From the NCBI GenBank assembly GCA_018263505.1, contig JAANXA010000028.1:1-64000 (forward strand): a stretch of DNA of 64,000 nucleotides, given 5' to 3'. The first letter of the stretch is position 1, and each line of letters begins with the position of its first letter. The stretch is from Candidatus Nitrosopumilus sp. GTDB lineage: Archaea; Thermoproteota; Nitrososphaeria; Nitrososphaerales; Nitrosopumilaceae. Both the position numbers and the translations under genes were made by a program. This document shows, one piece after another, positions 36,368 through 46,347 of the stretch. A model generated the notes under the pieces. The model ran no database searches, was not told the DNA's origin, and saw only the letters and a list, made by a program, of their open reading frames with translations.

Positions 36368-38443
36368 CTACATCAACAATATCAAAACTACGAATAATAG
36401 TCCTGCTCCAAATACGAATAGATATGATTGAGATACACCAGTTTGAGTTCCTTGAATTACTTTTGCACTCCATCCAACTGCTTTTTGAACACCAGCATTC
36501 ATTCCATAATCAATAGCTGTCTTCTCAAAGTATCGAAATATTCCTCTTGCTAACCATAATGGCGCTGCAACAAAGCACCAATAGATGATTGCATTAAGAT
36601 ACCATCTGTTTAAGAAAAGTTTGTGAATTGAATAAAAGAAGATGTTAGAATTTACAAATTTTACAGGATCAACCCATCTACCAATATAGAAGATGTAGCC
36701 CAATCCAATTCCTATTGAGAATGCTGCTAAAGATGAACCAAGTGCTACTGGATTAAGTCCTTGTAAGAATTCAGGCAAAATTGATGCTTCAACTGTTGCG
36801 GCATGTTCAGTATGAATTCCAAATGAGTGTTCAAGATAATCAGTAAACAAATGATGTAATCCTTCTTCAGCAGATAATCCGATAAGACCAACTCCAATAG
36901 TTAGAACAGCAAGTATTCCGTACGGAATCCACATGGACAAAGATGCTTCATGAATATGATGTCCTTCTTCTTCCATCTTTTCAATGTGTTTACTCTTCTT
37001 TCCAAAGAATACCATACCAATCATTCTTGTGGTATAAAATGCAGTGATTACAGCAGTAAGAACAGCAATTATGTATAATGGTAAAGCCCATTCATTTCCA
37101 GATTCATATACTGCAGCAAAAATTGCATCCTTACTCCAGAAACCTGTTGTGATAAATGGTGCACCCATTAAACCAAGACCTGCAGCCCACATGAAAGCAT
37201 ATGTCTTTTTCATTTGTTTCTTCAAACCACCCATATCAGTCATAAATCTAGAACCAACAATATGCAACAATGAACCTGCTGCCATGAATAATGAAGCCTT
37301 AAACATTGCATGAGAAATTAAGTGGAAAAATCCAGCAGTATAACCATCAACATATTGATGAGATAATCCAGCAACACCTAATGCCATCATCATATAACCA
37401 ATTTGAGAACCAGTAGAATATGCAAGAACTTTCTTAATCTCAGGATTAACCATTCCTTGAGTTGCAAGTAATAATGCAGTGATTGCACCAACCCAAGCAA
37501 CAATTTCAAAGAATTGATCAGCCATAATTCCTGCAGCACCTAATGCAAATACAAGTGGGCCAATTCTTGCAACTAAGAAAACACCTGCTTTTACCATTGT
37601 TGCTGCATGGATTAATGCAGATACAGCAGTAGGACCAGTCATAGCCTCTAGTAGCCATTCATTTAATGGGAATTGGGCAGATTTTCCCACTGCACCACCA
37701 AATAGTAAAACGAATGCAGGAACTAATAGTCCTTGAGCAGCCATAGCAGTTGCCCAATCTGTATCACCCATTAGTTCTTTAAATCCAAAAGTACCTGCAA
37801 ATAGAAATATCAAAAGCATCCCAGCAATCATCATAACATCACCTACTTTGGTCATGATGAATGCCTTCATTCCAGCATGAGTTGGAGAATAGTAATCTAA
37901 CATTCCAAGAACAGTTCGGCCTTCAACACCAACATGATCTTTCTTTTTATCACGATACCAAAAGCTGATTAATGCATAAGATGCAAGTCCTACGCCTTCC
38001 CATCCAAAGAATACTTGGAGTAAATTATCAGATAATACAATTAGTTGCATTGAGCCAATAAAGAACATCATCCAAAACCAAAATCTCGGAATGTCTTTAT
38101 CGCCTTTCATGTATCCAGTGCTGTAAATCATAATGAGGAATGAAATCCAACCAACTACATTTGCCATAATTATGGAAAGAGGATCTGCCAAGACACCACC
38201 TTTAAGACCAATTGATTCTATCCACATTATTTGATGATGAAGTTCATGAGCTTCTAGTGCAACAGGTATCATAGATGCTGCAGATAGTGCACTCATCAAA
38301 GCAAATCCAACTGCAACAAATCCTGTTGCATGTTTAGATAATTTTCCAATACCGGGAATTATCATTGCTGCTGCAAATGGTAAAATCCAAACTAACCAAG
38401 CACTTAGAGTTCCAATTTCAAATCCCATTAATTCAGTTGCCAT
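36368..38443 (-). CDS. nuoL: NADH-quinone oxidoreductase-like subunit L
   Basis: 691 aa, FFGWEGVGLASYALI, long C-terminal extension. Confidence 0.93.
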   Translation of the reverse strand: MATELMGFEIGTLSAWLVWILPFAAAMIIPGIGKLSKHATGFVAVGFALMSALSAASMIPVALEAHELHHQIMWIESIGLKGGVLADPLSIIMANVVGWISFLIMIYSTGYMKGDKDIPRFWFWMMFFIGSMQLIVLSDNLLQVFFGWEGVGLASYALISFWYRDKKKDHVGVEGRTVLGMLDYYSPTHAGMKAFIMTKVGDVMMIAGMLLIFLFAGTFGFKELMGDTDWATAMAAQGLLVPAFVLLFGGAVGKSAQFPLNEWLLEAMTGPTAVSALIHAATMVKAGVFLVARIGPLVFALGAAGIMADQFFEIVAWVGAITALLLATQGMVNPEIKKVLAYSTGSQIGYMMMALGVAGLSHQYVDGYTAGFFHLISHAMFKASLFMAAGSLLHIVGSRFMTDMGGLKKQMKKTYAFMWAAGLGLMGAPFITTGFWSKDAIFAAVYESGNEWALPLYIIAVLTAVITAFYTTRMIGMVFFGKKSKHIEKMEEEGHHIHEASLSMWIPYGILAVLTIGVGLIGLSAEEGLHHLFTDYLEHSFGIHTEHAATVEASILPEFLQGLNPVALGSSLAAFSIGIGLGYIFYIGRWVDPVKFVNSNIFFYSIHKLFLNRWYLNAIIYWCFVAAPLWLARGIFRYFEKTAIDYGMNAGVQKAVGWSAKVIQGTQTGVSQSYLFVFGAGLLFVVLILLM

Positions 38444-38446
38444 AAC

Positions 38447-40000
38447 CTAGACCCCCAACACTCCATTCATGTACGGAATTATTGTTTTATAGAAAATATC
38501 AGGATAAATTCCAACTACGATTGAAAATCCTGCCAACACCATCATTGGAGCAGTCATATACCAACTGCCTTCTTTTACATTTTCAAGGTGTTCAGGAGTT
38601 TTTCCAAAGAACACACGTTTTAACATCCATAACAAATATGACATTGTAAGTGCAGTTGCAATAAGACCTAATCCAAAAGTAACAGCTCGAATAGTAGAAC
38701 CTTCTTCAATTGCTGTTTCTAATGCACCATAAAATAGAACCCATTCACCCATAAAACCACTGGTTGGAGGAACACCCATTATTGTCAATGCACCAATAAC
38801 TGCACATACTGCAGTGATTGGCATTTTTCCTGCTAGTCCACCTAGTTTAGAAATACTTCTAGTACCAACTTTAACAATTATAATTCCAGCCATCATGAAG
38901 AGAATGCCTTTTCCAATTGCATGAGTTACATACATCATTTCTGCACCTGCAAGACCTAATGCAGACATTGAACCTATTCCAAACAAAAGATAACCCATTT
39001 GACTGATACTTGAATATGCAAGAAGTCGTTTCAGATCATCTTGCATTAATGCCATTGCACCACCATAAATCATGGTCACAAGACCCCAAATATGGAACCA
39101 GATTGAAAGTTCTGCAAATGTCGAGGGTAAGAATTCAACAATTAATCTAAAAATACCATAAGCACCAATTCCAATCATAGCTGGTGACAATAATGCACTG
39201 ATTGGTGTAGGTGCAGAACCGTGAACATAAGGTAGCCAAATATGGAACATGAATACGGCCAATTTAACACCAAGTCCAATTGCAATGGCAATTGCAGAAA
39301 TCATTACAACATCTTGAGGGATTTCAGATTCTTGAATATCAACAAAATCAAAGCTACCAATAGTTAGACCAATCATCAAAAATCCAAGTAGTAAAACAAC
39401 TGCACCAGCATGAGTCCAAAACAAGAACATTAAACCAATTTTTCTTCTTGGACCATCTCCCCAAAGTGCTACTAAAAAGAAACCTGGAATCAACATTACT
39501 TCAAAGAAAATATAAAATTCAATCAAGTTTGTAGATAGAACTGTTCCAAGCATTCCCATTGCAAAAACAAGATAAAGTGCAAAGTAAAGTCCAGATTTAG
39601 CATTTACATAATTAGAAAGTGATGAAGATTCAACAACAGAGGTTTGACCATTAGTTGATGAAGTTAGATTATGTTCTTCTTCAAATTGTTCATGGAATTT
39701 ATGAATCATGTATGGTTTTGAATACAAAACCAAAATTGTAGAAAGAACATAAATCATAATTGCAAATGGTGATGCAAGACCATCTAACAAAAATCCAAAT
39801 TCACCAAACAATGAAGTCCATGGATAATGTTCTTCTACAGTTCCAGAAAGTGCAGCATTGACTACAAGTATTGTGGTGTAAAGCAAAATTGCAAATGTGA
39901 ACCACATAGCAGGAGTTGGGCCTACCTTTCTTCCAATAATGTATGCTATTGGAGATAATAATAATGGCAGGAAAACTGCCTGTAATAATGCGTATTCCAT
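38447..40000 (-). CDS. nuoM: NADH-quinone oxidoreductase-like subunit M
   Basis: 517 aa, FFEVMLIPGFFLVALWG, WLPYVHGSAPTPISALLS. Confidence 0.92.
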   Translation of the reverse strand: MEYALLQAVFLPLLLSPIAYIIGRKVGPTPAMWFTFAILLYTTILVVNAALSGTVEEHYPWTSLFGEFGFLLDGLASPFAIMIYVLSTILVLYSKPYMIHKFHEQFEEEHNLTSSTNGQTSVVESSSLSNYVNAKSGLYFALYLVFAMGMLGTVLSTNLIEFYIFFEVMLIPGFFLVALWGDGPRRKIGLMFLFWTHAGAVVLLLGFLMIGLTIGSFDFVDIQESEIPQDVVMISAIAIAIGLGVKLAVFMFHIWLPYVHGSAPTPISALLSPAMIGIGAYGIFRLIVEFLPSTFAELSIWFHIWGLVTMIYGGAMALMQDDLKRLLAYSSISQMGYLLFGIGSMSALGLAGAEMMYVTHAIGKGILFMMAGIIIVKVGTRSISKLGGLAGKMPITAVCAVIGALTIMGVPPTSGFMGEWVLFYGALETAIEEGSTIRAVTFGLGLIATALTMSYLLWMLKRVFFGKTPEHLENVKEGSWYMTAPMMVLAGFSIVVGIYPDIFYKTIIPYMNGVLGV

Positions 40001-40314
40001 TATCCCTTCAAACTCCTAAAGTCTGCAATATCGACATTTTGATACATTCTATATGCTACAATAATCAAAGACAGACCAACTGCTACCTCTGCAGCAGCAA
40101 TAGCAATTGAGAATAGGGCTAAAGTTTGACCACCACTATGAGGTAAAAATCTACCAAATGCTACAAGATTGAGATTTGCTGCATTGATAATTATTTCAAC
40201 AGCAAATAACATCCTAATGAAATTACGTTTAACGGCTAAACCATAGATTCCTATTCCTAATAGGGCAACTGAAACAAGTGTAAAATCAACTAGTTCGCTG
40301 GTCATTCTCCACAT
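40000..40314 (-). CDS. nuoK: NADH-quinone oxidoreductase-like subunit K
   Basis: 104 aa, MLFAVEIIINAANLNLVAF. Confidence 0.93.
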   Translation of the reverse strand: MWRMTSELVDFTLVSVALLGIGIYGLAVKRNFIRMLFAVEIIINAANLNLVAFGRFLPHSGGQTLALFSIAIAAAEVAVGLSLIIVAYRMYQNVDIADFRSLKG

Positions 40315-40798
40315 CCTCTCGTTTTGCTAATACTAGCGCACCAGTTACAGAACCTGCCAAAATCAATCCCATAAGGATTAATGCAGGCCAATAGTAAGTT
40401 ACAAAGTCAATACCAATATCTCTAAAATTAACTGATGGTTCATCAGTAGTAATAGTTTTAATTCCTGAATCTAAGAAAACAGCACCCAAAGATACCATTA
40501 CAACAAGCATCAAACCAATTCCTGCAAACTTTCTTCTCTTATCTTCAATTTTTTTGAAGATAAGTTCTCTTTTTACTAACATCACAGTAAACAAAATCAA
40601 AACAGCTATAGAGCCAACATAAACAGCTAATTGGAATAATGCCACAAATGGTGCATCCAATAAGAAAAAGAATCCAGCAATACCGCCAAGTGTACCCATC
40701 AAAGCAATGGAACCATAGATCAATGATCTTAACTCAAGTGCAGCAATTGCAGAACCAATTGTAATAACAGTCAATGCTAAAAATACTGCATCAGCCAT
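40286..40798 (-). CDS. nuoJ: NADH-quinone oxidoreductase-like subunit J
   Basis: QLAVYVGSIAVLILFTVMLV signature; start MADAVF probable. Confidence 0.9.
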   Translation of the reverse strand: MADAVFLALTVITIGSAIAALELRSLIYGSIALMGTLGGIAGFFFLLDAPFVALFQLAVYVGSIAVLILFTVMLVKRELIFKKIEDKRRKFAGIGLMLVVMVSLGAVFLDSGIKTITTDEPSVNFRDIGIDFVTYYWPALILMGLILAGSVTGALVLAKREDVENDQRTS

Positions 40799-41288
40799 GA
40801 GTAGCACCTCTAGCAGTTATTTGAATTTCACTATCTTGTGCAACATATGGTTTTACAGCAAGTTGTGCAGGAGTATAGATTAAACCTTCTTTAGAAAATG
40901 AAGATAATTCATAATCATTTGTCATGTACAATGCATAAAATGGACATGCATCAACACATAATCCACAAAAAACACACTTTCCATAATCGATTTGTGGCAT
41001 GATTGATTTTTTATTTTGTTTTTGTTCCTCAGGGACTTTTACCATTGCAATTGCTTCTGCAACACCTTCACATGCAATAGAACATAATTGACAACCAGTA
41101 CAATGATCATGAAACAACATATGACGTCCTTTCAATCCAGCAATTCCAACACCTGTCGAAGGATCAAATTGATAACCATCACCTACAAACTTCAGTTTTT
41201 CTTCAGGGTATCTCAAAGTGAACCGTTTGATTGCCATGTGTTTAATTCCAGAATTCAATGCACGAATAATTCCAGTTGCAGTTCCCAT
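40791..41288 (-). CDS. nuoI: NADH-quinone oxidoreductase-like subunit I (2x[4Fe-4S])
   Basis: CTGCQLCSIAC and CVFCGLCVDACPFYAL. Confidence 0.93.
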   Translation of the reverse strand: MGTATGIIRALNSGIKHMAIKRFTLRYPEEKLKFVGDGYQFDPSTGVGIAGLKGRHMLFHDHCTGCQLCSIACEGVAEAIAMVKVPEEQKQNKKSIMPQIDYGKCVFCGLCVDACPFYALYMTNDYELSSFSKEGLIYTPAQLAVKPYVAQDSEIQITARGATHG

Positions 41289-42586
41289 TATTGTAATCCT
41301 CCTGGTCCCAACACTCCAGCGTAAAGCAAGCCTAGAGCAATAAAGATGTTAACGAATGCAAGTCCAATTAATTTAGTCCATCCCAGATTCAATAAGATAT
41401 CAACTCTAACTCTTGGGAAAACACCTCTGGGTAAAATAATAAAGAAAATCACACCTACAGTTTTGAGAACAAACCAAAGAGTTCCATTAAGCATTTCTTG
41501 AGAAAATACAGGTAAGCCTGGGACTTTGAGAGTTACAGGACCCATTGTTATCCCATCAGTAATAATTTCAGCAGGGAATGGAGGTACAATTGATGGACCA
41601 TTCCAACCACCAAGGAATAAAACAACAAACAATGCTGCAAATGCATAAAGTTTCAGATAAGTTCCTAATTGAACAAGACCATACATCATTCCAGAGAGTT
41701 CAGTTAACCATCCAGCTACAATTTCACTTTCAGCTTCAGGTAGATCAAATGGAATTCGTTCTAATTCTGCAAGCATTGTGATGAAAAATACAATTGCACC
41801 CACAGGTAAAAATACAATCCATGGGAAATTAGATTGACTAGCAGCAATTTCTGATAAGTTAAGAGTTCCAGTTAAAATTACAACCCCCAATAGAGACAAA
41901 ATGAGAGGAATTTCAAATGATACCATTTGAAATAGAGCTCTAATTCCTCCAATGAATGGGAATTTACTATTTGCAGACCATGCTGAAAGAATTGTAATTA
42001 TTGGAAAAAATCCAATGACTGCAAAAACACCTAACAAGCCTAAATCTACATCTGCAACTACCCAACCAGGAGCAACAGGAATTAATGCAACAAATGCTGC
42101 TGCAGCTCCCACAAAAATTACTGGGGCTGCCCAAAAAATTGGTTTGTCAGCTTTTGCAGGAATAATAATTTCTTTGGAAATTAATTTTAGACCATCTCCC
42201 ATTAATTGTAAAATACCTTCAAGTTTTCCACAATAGAAAGGACCAACTCTCAACTGTAATTTTGCCAACATTTTCCTTTCAACGAAAATCGTTCCAGCAG
42301 CAATTAATGCAGCAAAACCAAAGCCTGGAAATGCCATAACTCTAAAAATATCAGTTTCCATGAAAGCCTGGACAATAGGAAGTGTTCTGGTTGGATCCGC
42401 AATCCATGAAAGTGCCAGAAATGGTGTAAGTAACTCGCCGTGAATTACAGGCATTTCAATGAAAAATAGAATCATCATCACAGCAGGAATTCCAATTAGA
42501 TTAAGAATGAAAATGGCCCAAAAAGCATCATCAAGAATCGATTTAATAAATTCACTAAGTTTGAATTTTGGTGCAATAACGGACAT
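41288..42586 (-). CDS. nuoH: NADH-quinone oxidoreductase-like subunit H
   Basis: ERKMLAKLQLRVGPFYCGKLEGILQLMGDGLKL, ERIPFDLPEAESEIVAGW. Confidence 0.95.
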   Translation of the reverse strand: MSVIAPKFKLSEFIKSILDDAFWAIFILNLIGIPAVMMILFFIEMPVIHGELLTPFLALSWIADPTRTLPIVQAFMETDIFRVMAFPGFGFAALIAAGTIFVERKMLAKLQLRVGPFYCGKLEGILQLMGDGLKLISKEIIIPAKADKPIFWAAPVIFVGAAAAFVALIPVAPGWVVADVDLGLLGVFAVIGFFPIITILSAWSANSKFPFIGGIRALFQMVSFEIPLILSLLGVVILTGTLNLSEIAASQSNFPWIVFLPVGAIVFFITMLAELERIPFDLPEAESEIVAGWLTELSGMMYGLVQLGTYLKLYAFAALFVVLFLGGWNGPSIVPPFPAEIITDGITMGPVTLKVPGLPVFSQEMLNGTLWFVLKTVGVIFFIILPRGVFPRVRVDILLNLGWTKLIGLAFVNIFIALGLLYAGVLGPGGLQ

Positions 42587-43723
42587 TTATCGATCTGCCT
42601 CCACTGGCCAATAATTAAGACTCCAATATACAGATGGCATATTTCCTAGTTTTTCACCTTTGAGGAGATGAGGTAATGCAATTAAATTTCTAAAAGAAGG
42701 AACACTTAGTTTTAATCTATAAGGTTCAGTTTTACCATCAGATACAATATAACAGCCCAAAGAACCTCTACCGGACTCTACACGTTTGTATACAGTTGCA
42801 GGTCCTTTAGTTTTAGGATTTGGTTTTAATTTTGTTCTAACAGAACCAGACTTTGGCATTTTTTGTAATGCTTGTCTAATAATATTACAACTTTCTAGCA
42901 TATCAAGCCAAGGGATTCTGGATCTTGCATAAGCATCACCTTCCTTCATTACATTTGTATGAATATCTAATTCATCATAAACATCGTAAGGTTCTTTGAT
43001 TCTAAGATCGTAATCAACACCACTTGCACGGAGAACAGAACCAGTGGTACCAAGTCTAATAGCATCATGTTTGGATAAAACACCAGTATCCTGAGTTCTT
43101 GAAATTAAAATTGGATTATCATAAAATACTGCAGCATATTCTTTGATACGTTTTTCAAAATAGTTTACATGACGTAAACAAACATCTTCGAAGTTTGCAG
43201 GCAAGTCATTTCTAACTCCACCAGGAACAAAATGGGCATGTGTAACTCTTGCACCAGACATCTTTTCCATAAGATCAATTAAAAATTCCCTATCACCTGC
43301 AGGCCACATAAACATTGTAGAATGTCCCAAGAAAATTCCATAAATTGCAAGCCAATACATTATGTAAATACATCTGTTTAATTCAGATGCAATTACTCGA
43401 ACGTATTTTGCACGTTCAGGAACTTCAATTCCTAAAAGTTCTTCAGCTCCCAAAACATAAGGATAAAGAACATTACAAGAATCATGAATTACAGGTCGTT
43501 CCAAATGTGGAATATTTGTAATATAATTTCGATACTCTGCCATTTTTTCCTCGCCACGATGTACATAACCTGGATCCGGATCACATGCAACAATGTAATC
43601 ACCATCAATTTGAACAACAATTCTCATATGTCCTGAACCAGGATGCTGTGGTCCAACATTTAGAGTCATTATTCTTTCATCGACTTTTTGGAGTGCTAAT
43701 CCAGGCATTATTTCAGTAGCCAT
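42587..43723 (-). CDS. nuoD: NADH-quinone oxidoreductase-like subunit D
   Basis: NVGPQHPGSGHMRI, DPGYVHRGEEKMAE. Confidence 0.95.
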   Translation of the reverse strand: MATEIMPGLALQKVDERIMTLNVGPQHPGSGHMRIVVQIDGDYIVACDPDPGYVHRGEEKMAEYRNYITNIPHLERPVIHDSCNVLYPYVLGAEELLGIEVPERAKYVRVIASELNRCIYIMYWLAIYGIFLGHSTMFMWPAGDREFLIDLMEKMSGARVTHAHFVPGGVRNDLPANFEDVCLRHVNYFEKRIKEYAAVFYDNPILISRTQDTGVLSKHDAIRLGTTGSVLRASGVDYDLRIKEPYDVYDELDIHTNVMKEGDAYARSRIPWLDMLESCNIIRQALQKMPKSGSVRTKLKPNPKTKGPATVYKRVESGRGSLGCYIVSDGKTEPYRLKLSVPSFRNLIALPHLLKGEKLGNMPSVYWSLNYWPVEADR

Positions 43724-44304
43724 TATCTTCCTCTTGAATCAAAGTCCTTTCGAAGTGGAGGTAAATCTGCCCAATCTTCTGGCAACAATAATCGTCGATT
43801 ATCAGGATGTCCTTCAAAGAAAACTCCAAACATCTCAAAAATTTCTCTTTCATGAAATTCAACACTGTAAAAAATATCTCTTAATGTAGGAAGTTTAGTT
43901 GCATCTTGTCCAGGAATTGGATTATCTTCCCTCTGAGCCCGAGTAGCCAATACAATAATTTGCCTAGATAATGATGAATCAGTGTAAGAACCTATATGAT
44001 AAACAACTTCAATTTCTTTTTCCTTTGGGAAATCCACTCCTGAAACAGATTCAACATGATCAAAATTTAATTCATCACGAATAAATTCAGCAACATCATG
44101 TACATTCTCACGACCAACGTTAATTCTAACTCTGTCTTCAATTACAAATGCAACTTCAACTTTATCACCAAATTTCCCAGTAATTTTATCAGAGAGTCCT
44201 TTTTCGAATACAGGTAATTCTACAGGCGTTTCTTCAGGTTTTTTTGGAGGTACTGGTTTTTCATTAGGTGCGACCTGTGATGGTTGTGTTTCAGTACTCA
44301 TCAT
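43723..44304 (-). CDS. nuoC: NADH-quinone oxidoreductase-like subunit C
   Basis: EFHEREIFEMFGVFFEGHPDNRRLLLPEDW. Confidence 0.94.
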   Translation of the reverse strand: MMSTETQPSQVAPNEKPVPPKKPEETPVELPVFEKGLSDKITGKFGDKVEVAFVIEDRVRINVGRENVHDVAEFIRDELNFDHVESVSGVDFPKEKEIEVVYHIGSYTDSSLSRQIIVLATRAQREDNPIPGQDATKLPTLRDIFYSVEFHEREIFEMFGVFFEGHPDNRRLLLPEDWADLPPLRKDFDSRGR

Positions 44305-44858
44305 ACAAACTTCCTAGCTTTCATTCTCTTAATTTTTTCTTGTAACAAGATACATCCTTGGATTAGAGTCTCAGGTCTTGGAGGGCAACCAGGTACATAA
44401 ACATCAACCGGAATAACACCATCAATTCCAGGAAGTACATTGTATGAATCAAAATACAATCCACCAGTAATTGCACAAGCTCCCATAGCAATTACATATT
44501 TTGGTTCGGGCATTTGATCATAGACTAATCTAAGACGTGGTGCCATCTTACGTGTGATTGTTCCTTGAACTACAACAAGATCACATTGTCTAAGTGAACC
44601 AAATGCCTCAATGATGCCAAATCGCTCAACATCATATCGAGGACTAGAAGCAGCACCAAATTCTACACTGCAACATGCTGTTTCAATATGTACAGGCCAC
44701 AATGACCAAATTCTTCCCCAATTAATTGCATATCCTAATGGTTTATCAATTGCTTTTTCTAAAATATCTCCTAGTTTTCCTACAAAGACATTTGCATTTT
44801 CTGGAGTGACTAAATCTTTAAGCAATGTTTCTTGTCTCCTCACAAATACAATCAACAT
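44301..44858 (-). CDS. nuoB: NADH-quinone oxidoreductase-like subunit B
   Basis: TACCSVEFGAASSPRYDVERFG, VYVPGCPPRPETLI. Confidence 0.95.
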   Translation of the reverse strand: MLIVFVRRQETLLKDLVTPENANVFVGKLGDILEKAIDKPLGYAINWGRIWSLWPVHIETACCSVEFGAASSPRYDVERFGIIEAFGSLRQCDLVVVQGTITRKMAPRLRLVYDQMPEPKYVIAMGACAITGGLYFDSYNVLPGIDGVIPVDVYVPGCPPRPETLIQGCILLQEKIKRMKARKFV

Positions 44859-44864
44859 AAATAA

Positions 44865-45239
44865 TTACCATATTCTTCGTCTCCCTGATTGATACAATGC
44901 AAAGGCCATTGCTCCAAACATAATTGCTAAGAATCCCATCATTGGTAATGTAGCACTTTTCGGAAGTTCTAAAATTGCACTACCCCAAGCATACAAGAAG
45001 ATCGCCATTACGTCAAAAACAACAAACATCAAAATGTACGGGTAATACTGCATCATAAAATGAGTTCTTCCTTCACCAGAAGGGACTTGCCCACATTCCA
45101 TGGGTAAAAATTTAACAGGATTACTTCGTTTTCTAGGAGAGATCATTCTAGAAATAATTAATGCGGGAGCCATTGCTGCTACGGCAAAGCCAAACATCAA
45201 TACAACGGTACTATAATTGCCCGCTAGTTCCCCGACCAA
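44865..45239 (-). CDS. nuoA: NADH-quinone oxidoreductase-like subunit A
   Basis: PMECGQVPSGEGRTHFMMQYYPYILMFVVFDVMAIFLYAWG. Confidence 0.93.
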   Translation of the reverse strand: MVGELAGNYSTVVLMFGFAVAAMAPALIISRMISPRKRSNPVKFLPMECGQVPSGEGRTHFMMQYYPYILMFVVFDVMAIFLYAWGSAILELPKSATLPMMGFLAIMFGAMAFALYQSGRRRIW

Positions 45240-45349
45240 TTTAGCTTTTCACCCTGATTTTTGTATAAAAAGCTATGCCTCAATCAATCGATCAAATTTT
45301 GGAAAATTGTGGTCTAAAGTACTTTATAGAACATCAAGAAAAAAATTTC

Positions 45350-45814
45350 ATGTCAGCAAATATTGGAGATATTGCACCAAATTTTGAGTTACCAGATACT
45401 GAATTAAAAATGCGATCTCTAGAGGAATTCAAAGGAAAGAAAATCGTGTTATCTTTCATAGTTGCTGCAAGTTCACCAGTTTGTGAAGTTGAATTGTGTA
45501 CATTTAGAGACTCTTGGAAAGAAATTTCAGATTTAGGGGCAACAGTAATAGCGATTAGTAATGATGGACCATTTGCAAACAAAGCTTTTGCAGAAAAACA
45601 CAACTTCAATTTTCCATTATTAGGAGATTATACAAGTAAAACAATAAAAAATTATGATGTTTTGATGAAAGATTTACTTCACATAAAAGATTACAATGCT
45701 GCAAAACGTTCAGTATTTGTAATTATGGAAGATGGTAAAATTGGTTACAAATGGGTATCAGAAGATCCATTAAAAGAACCAAACTATGAAGAAATTAAAA
45801 ATTTCCTTAAGTAG
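45350..45814 (+). CDS. Peroxiredoxin (AhpC/TSA family)
   Basis: MSANIGDIAPNFELPDT...AASSPVCEVELCTFRDSW; 45350 preferred over 45275 because a TATA-like element lies at ~45259. Confidence 0.85.
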   Translation: MSANIGDIAPNFELPDTELKMRSLEEFKGKKIVLSFIVAASSPVCEVELCTFRDSWKEISDLGATVIAISNDGPFANKAFAEKHNFNFPLLGDYTSKTIKNYDVLMKDLLHIKDYNAAKRSVFVIMEDGKIGYKWVSEDPLKEPNYEEIKNFLK

Positions 45815-45828
45815 AAAAAATTTCTTTA

Positions 45829-46341
45829 TTATTCTAAATCTGCAATGACATCGCCTTTTGCAACAGTTACACCTTCTTTAATTTTGAGATTTTTAACAGT
45901 GCCATCTTTGTGTGCTTTTACTGCAACTTGCATCTTCATTGATTCTAAAGTACAAACAACATCACCTTTCTTTACTGAATCGTCTTCATCAACTGCAATG
46001 GATACAACTTTACCAGGGATTTGACTTTTGAGTGCCAATTGTGTGCCACCCGAACCACTACCACCAGAATTTTTGAAAACAATTTCATCAAAATGAGTAT
46101 TCATGTTTAGTGTAACTGGAACATTATCAATTACAATATTCATTTCATTAGTTAGAGTTTCAAGATATTTTGCTTTATGATATTGTTGATCTAAAATGAA
46201 TTCTATTCCTTTTGCATTCATAGTAAGAATTCTCAATTGATGTTCTTTGTCATTTATCTTAATTACATAATCATTATTACCCAAGTTTTCAATAATTTTT
46301 CCTTCAAATGATTTTTCAAGATCAGATATTTTATAATTCAT
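45829..46341 (-). CDS. Biotin carboxyl carrier subunit of acetyl/propionyl-CoA carboxylase
   Basis: VVCTLESMKMQVAVKAHKDGTV biotinylation motif. Confidence 0.94.
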   Translation of the reverse strand: MNYKISDLEKSFEGKIIENLGNNDYVIKINDKEHQLRILTMNAKGIEFILDQQYHKAKYLETLTNEMNIVIDNVPVTLNMNTHFDEIVFKNSGGSGSGGTQLALKSQIPGKVVSIAVDEDDSVKKGDVVCTLESMKMQVAVKAHKDGTVKNLKIKEGVTVAKGDVIADLE

Positions 46342-46347
46342 TTATCA

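Noticed and set aside
35414-37313. Plus-strand ORFs within the nuo operon
   Set aside because: Antisense shadows of NuoN/NuoL coding sequence.
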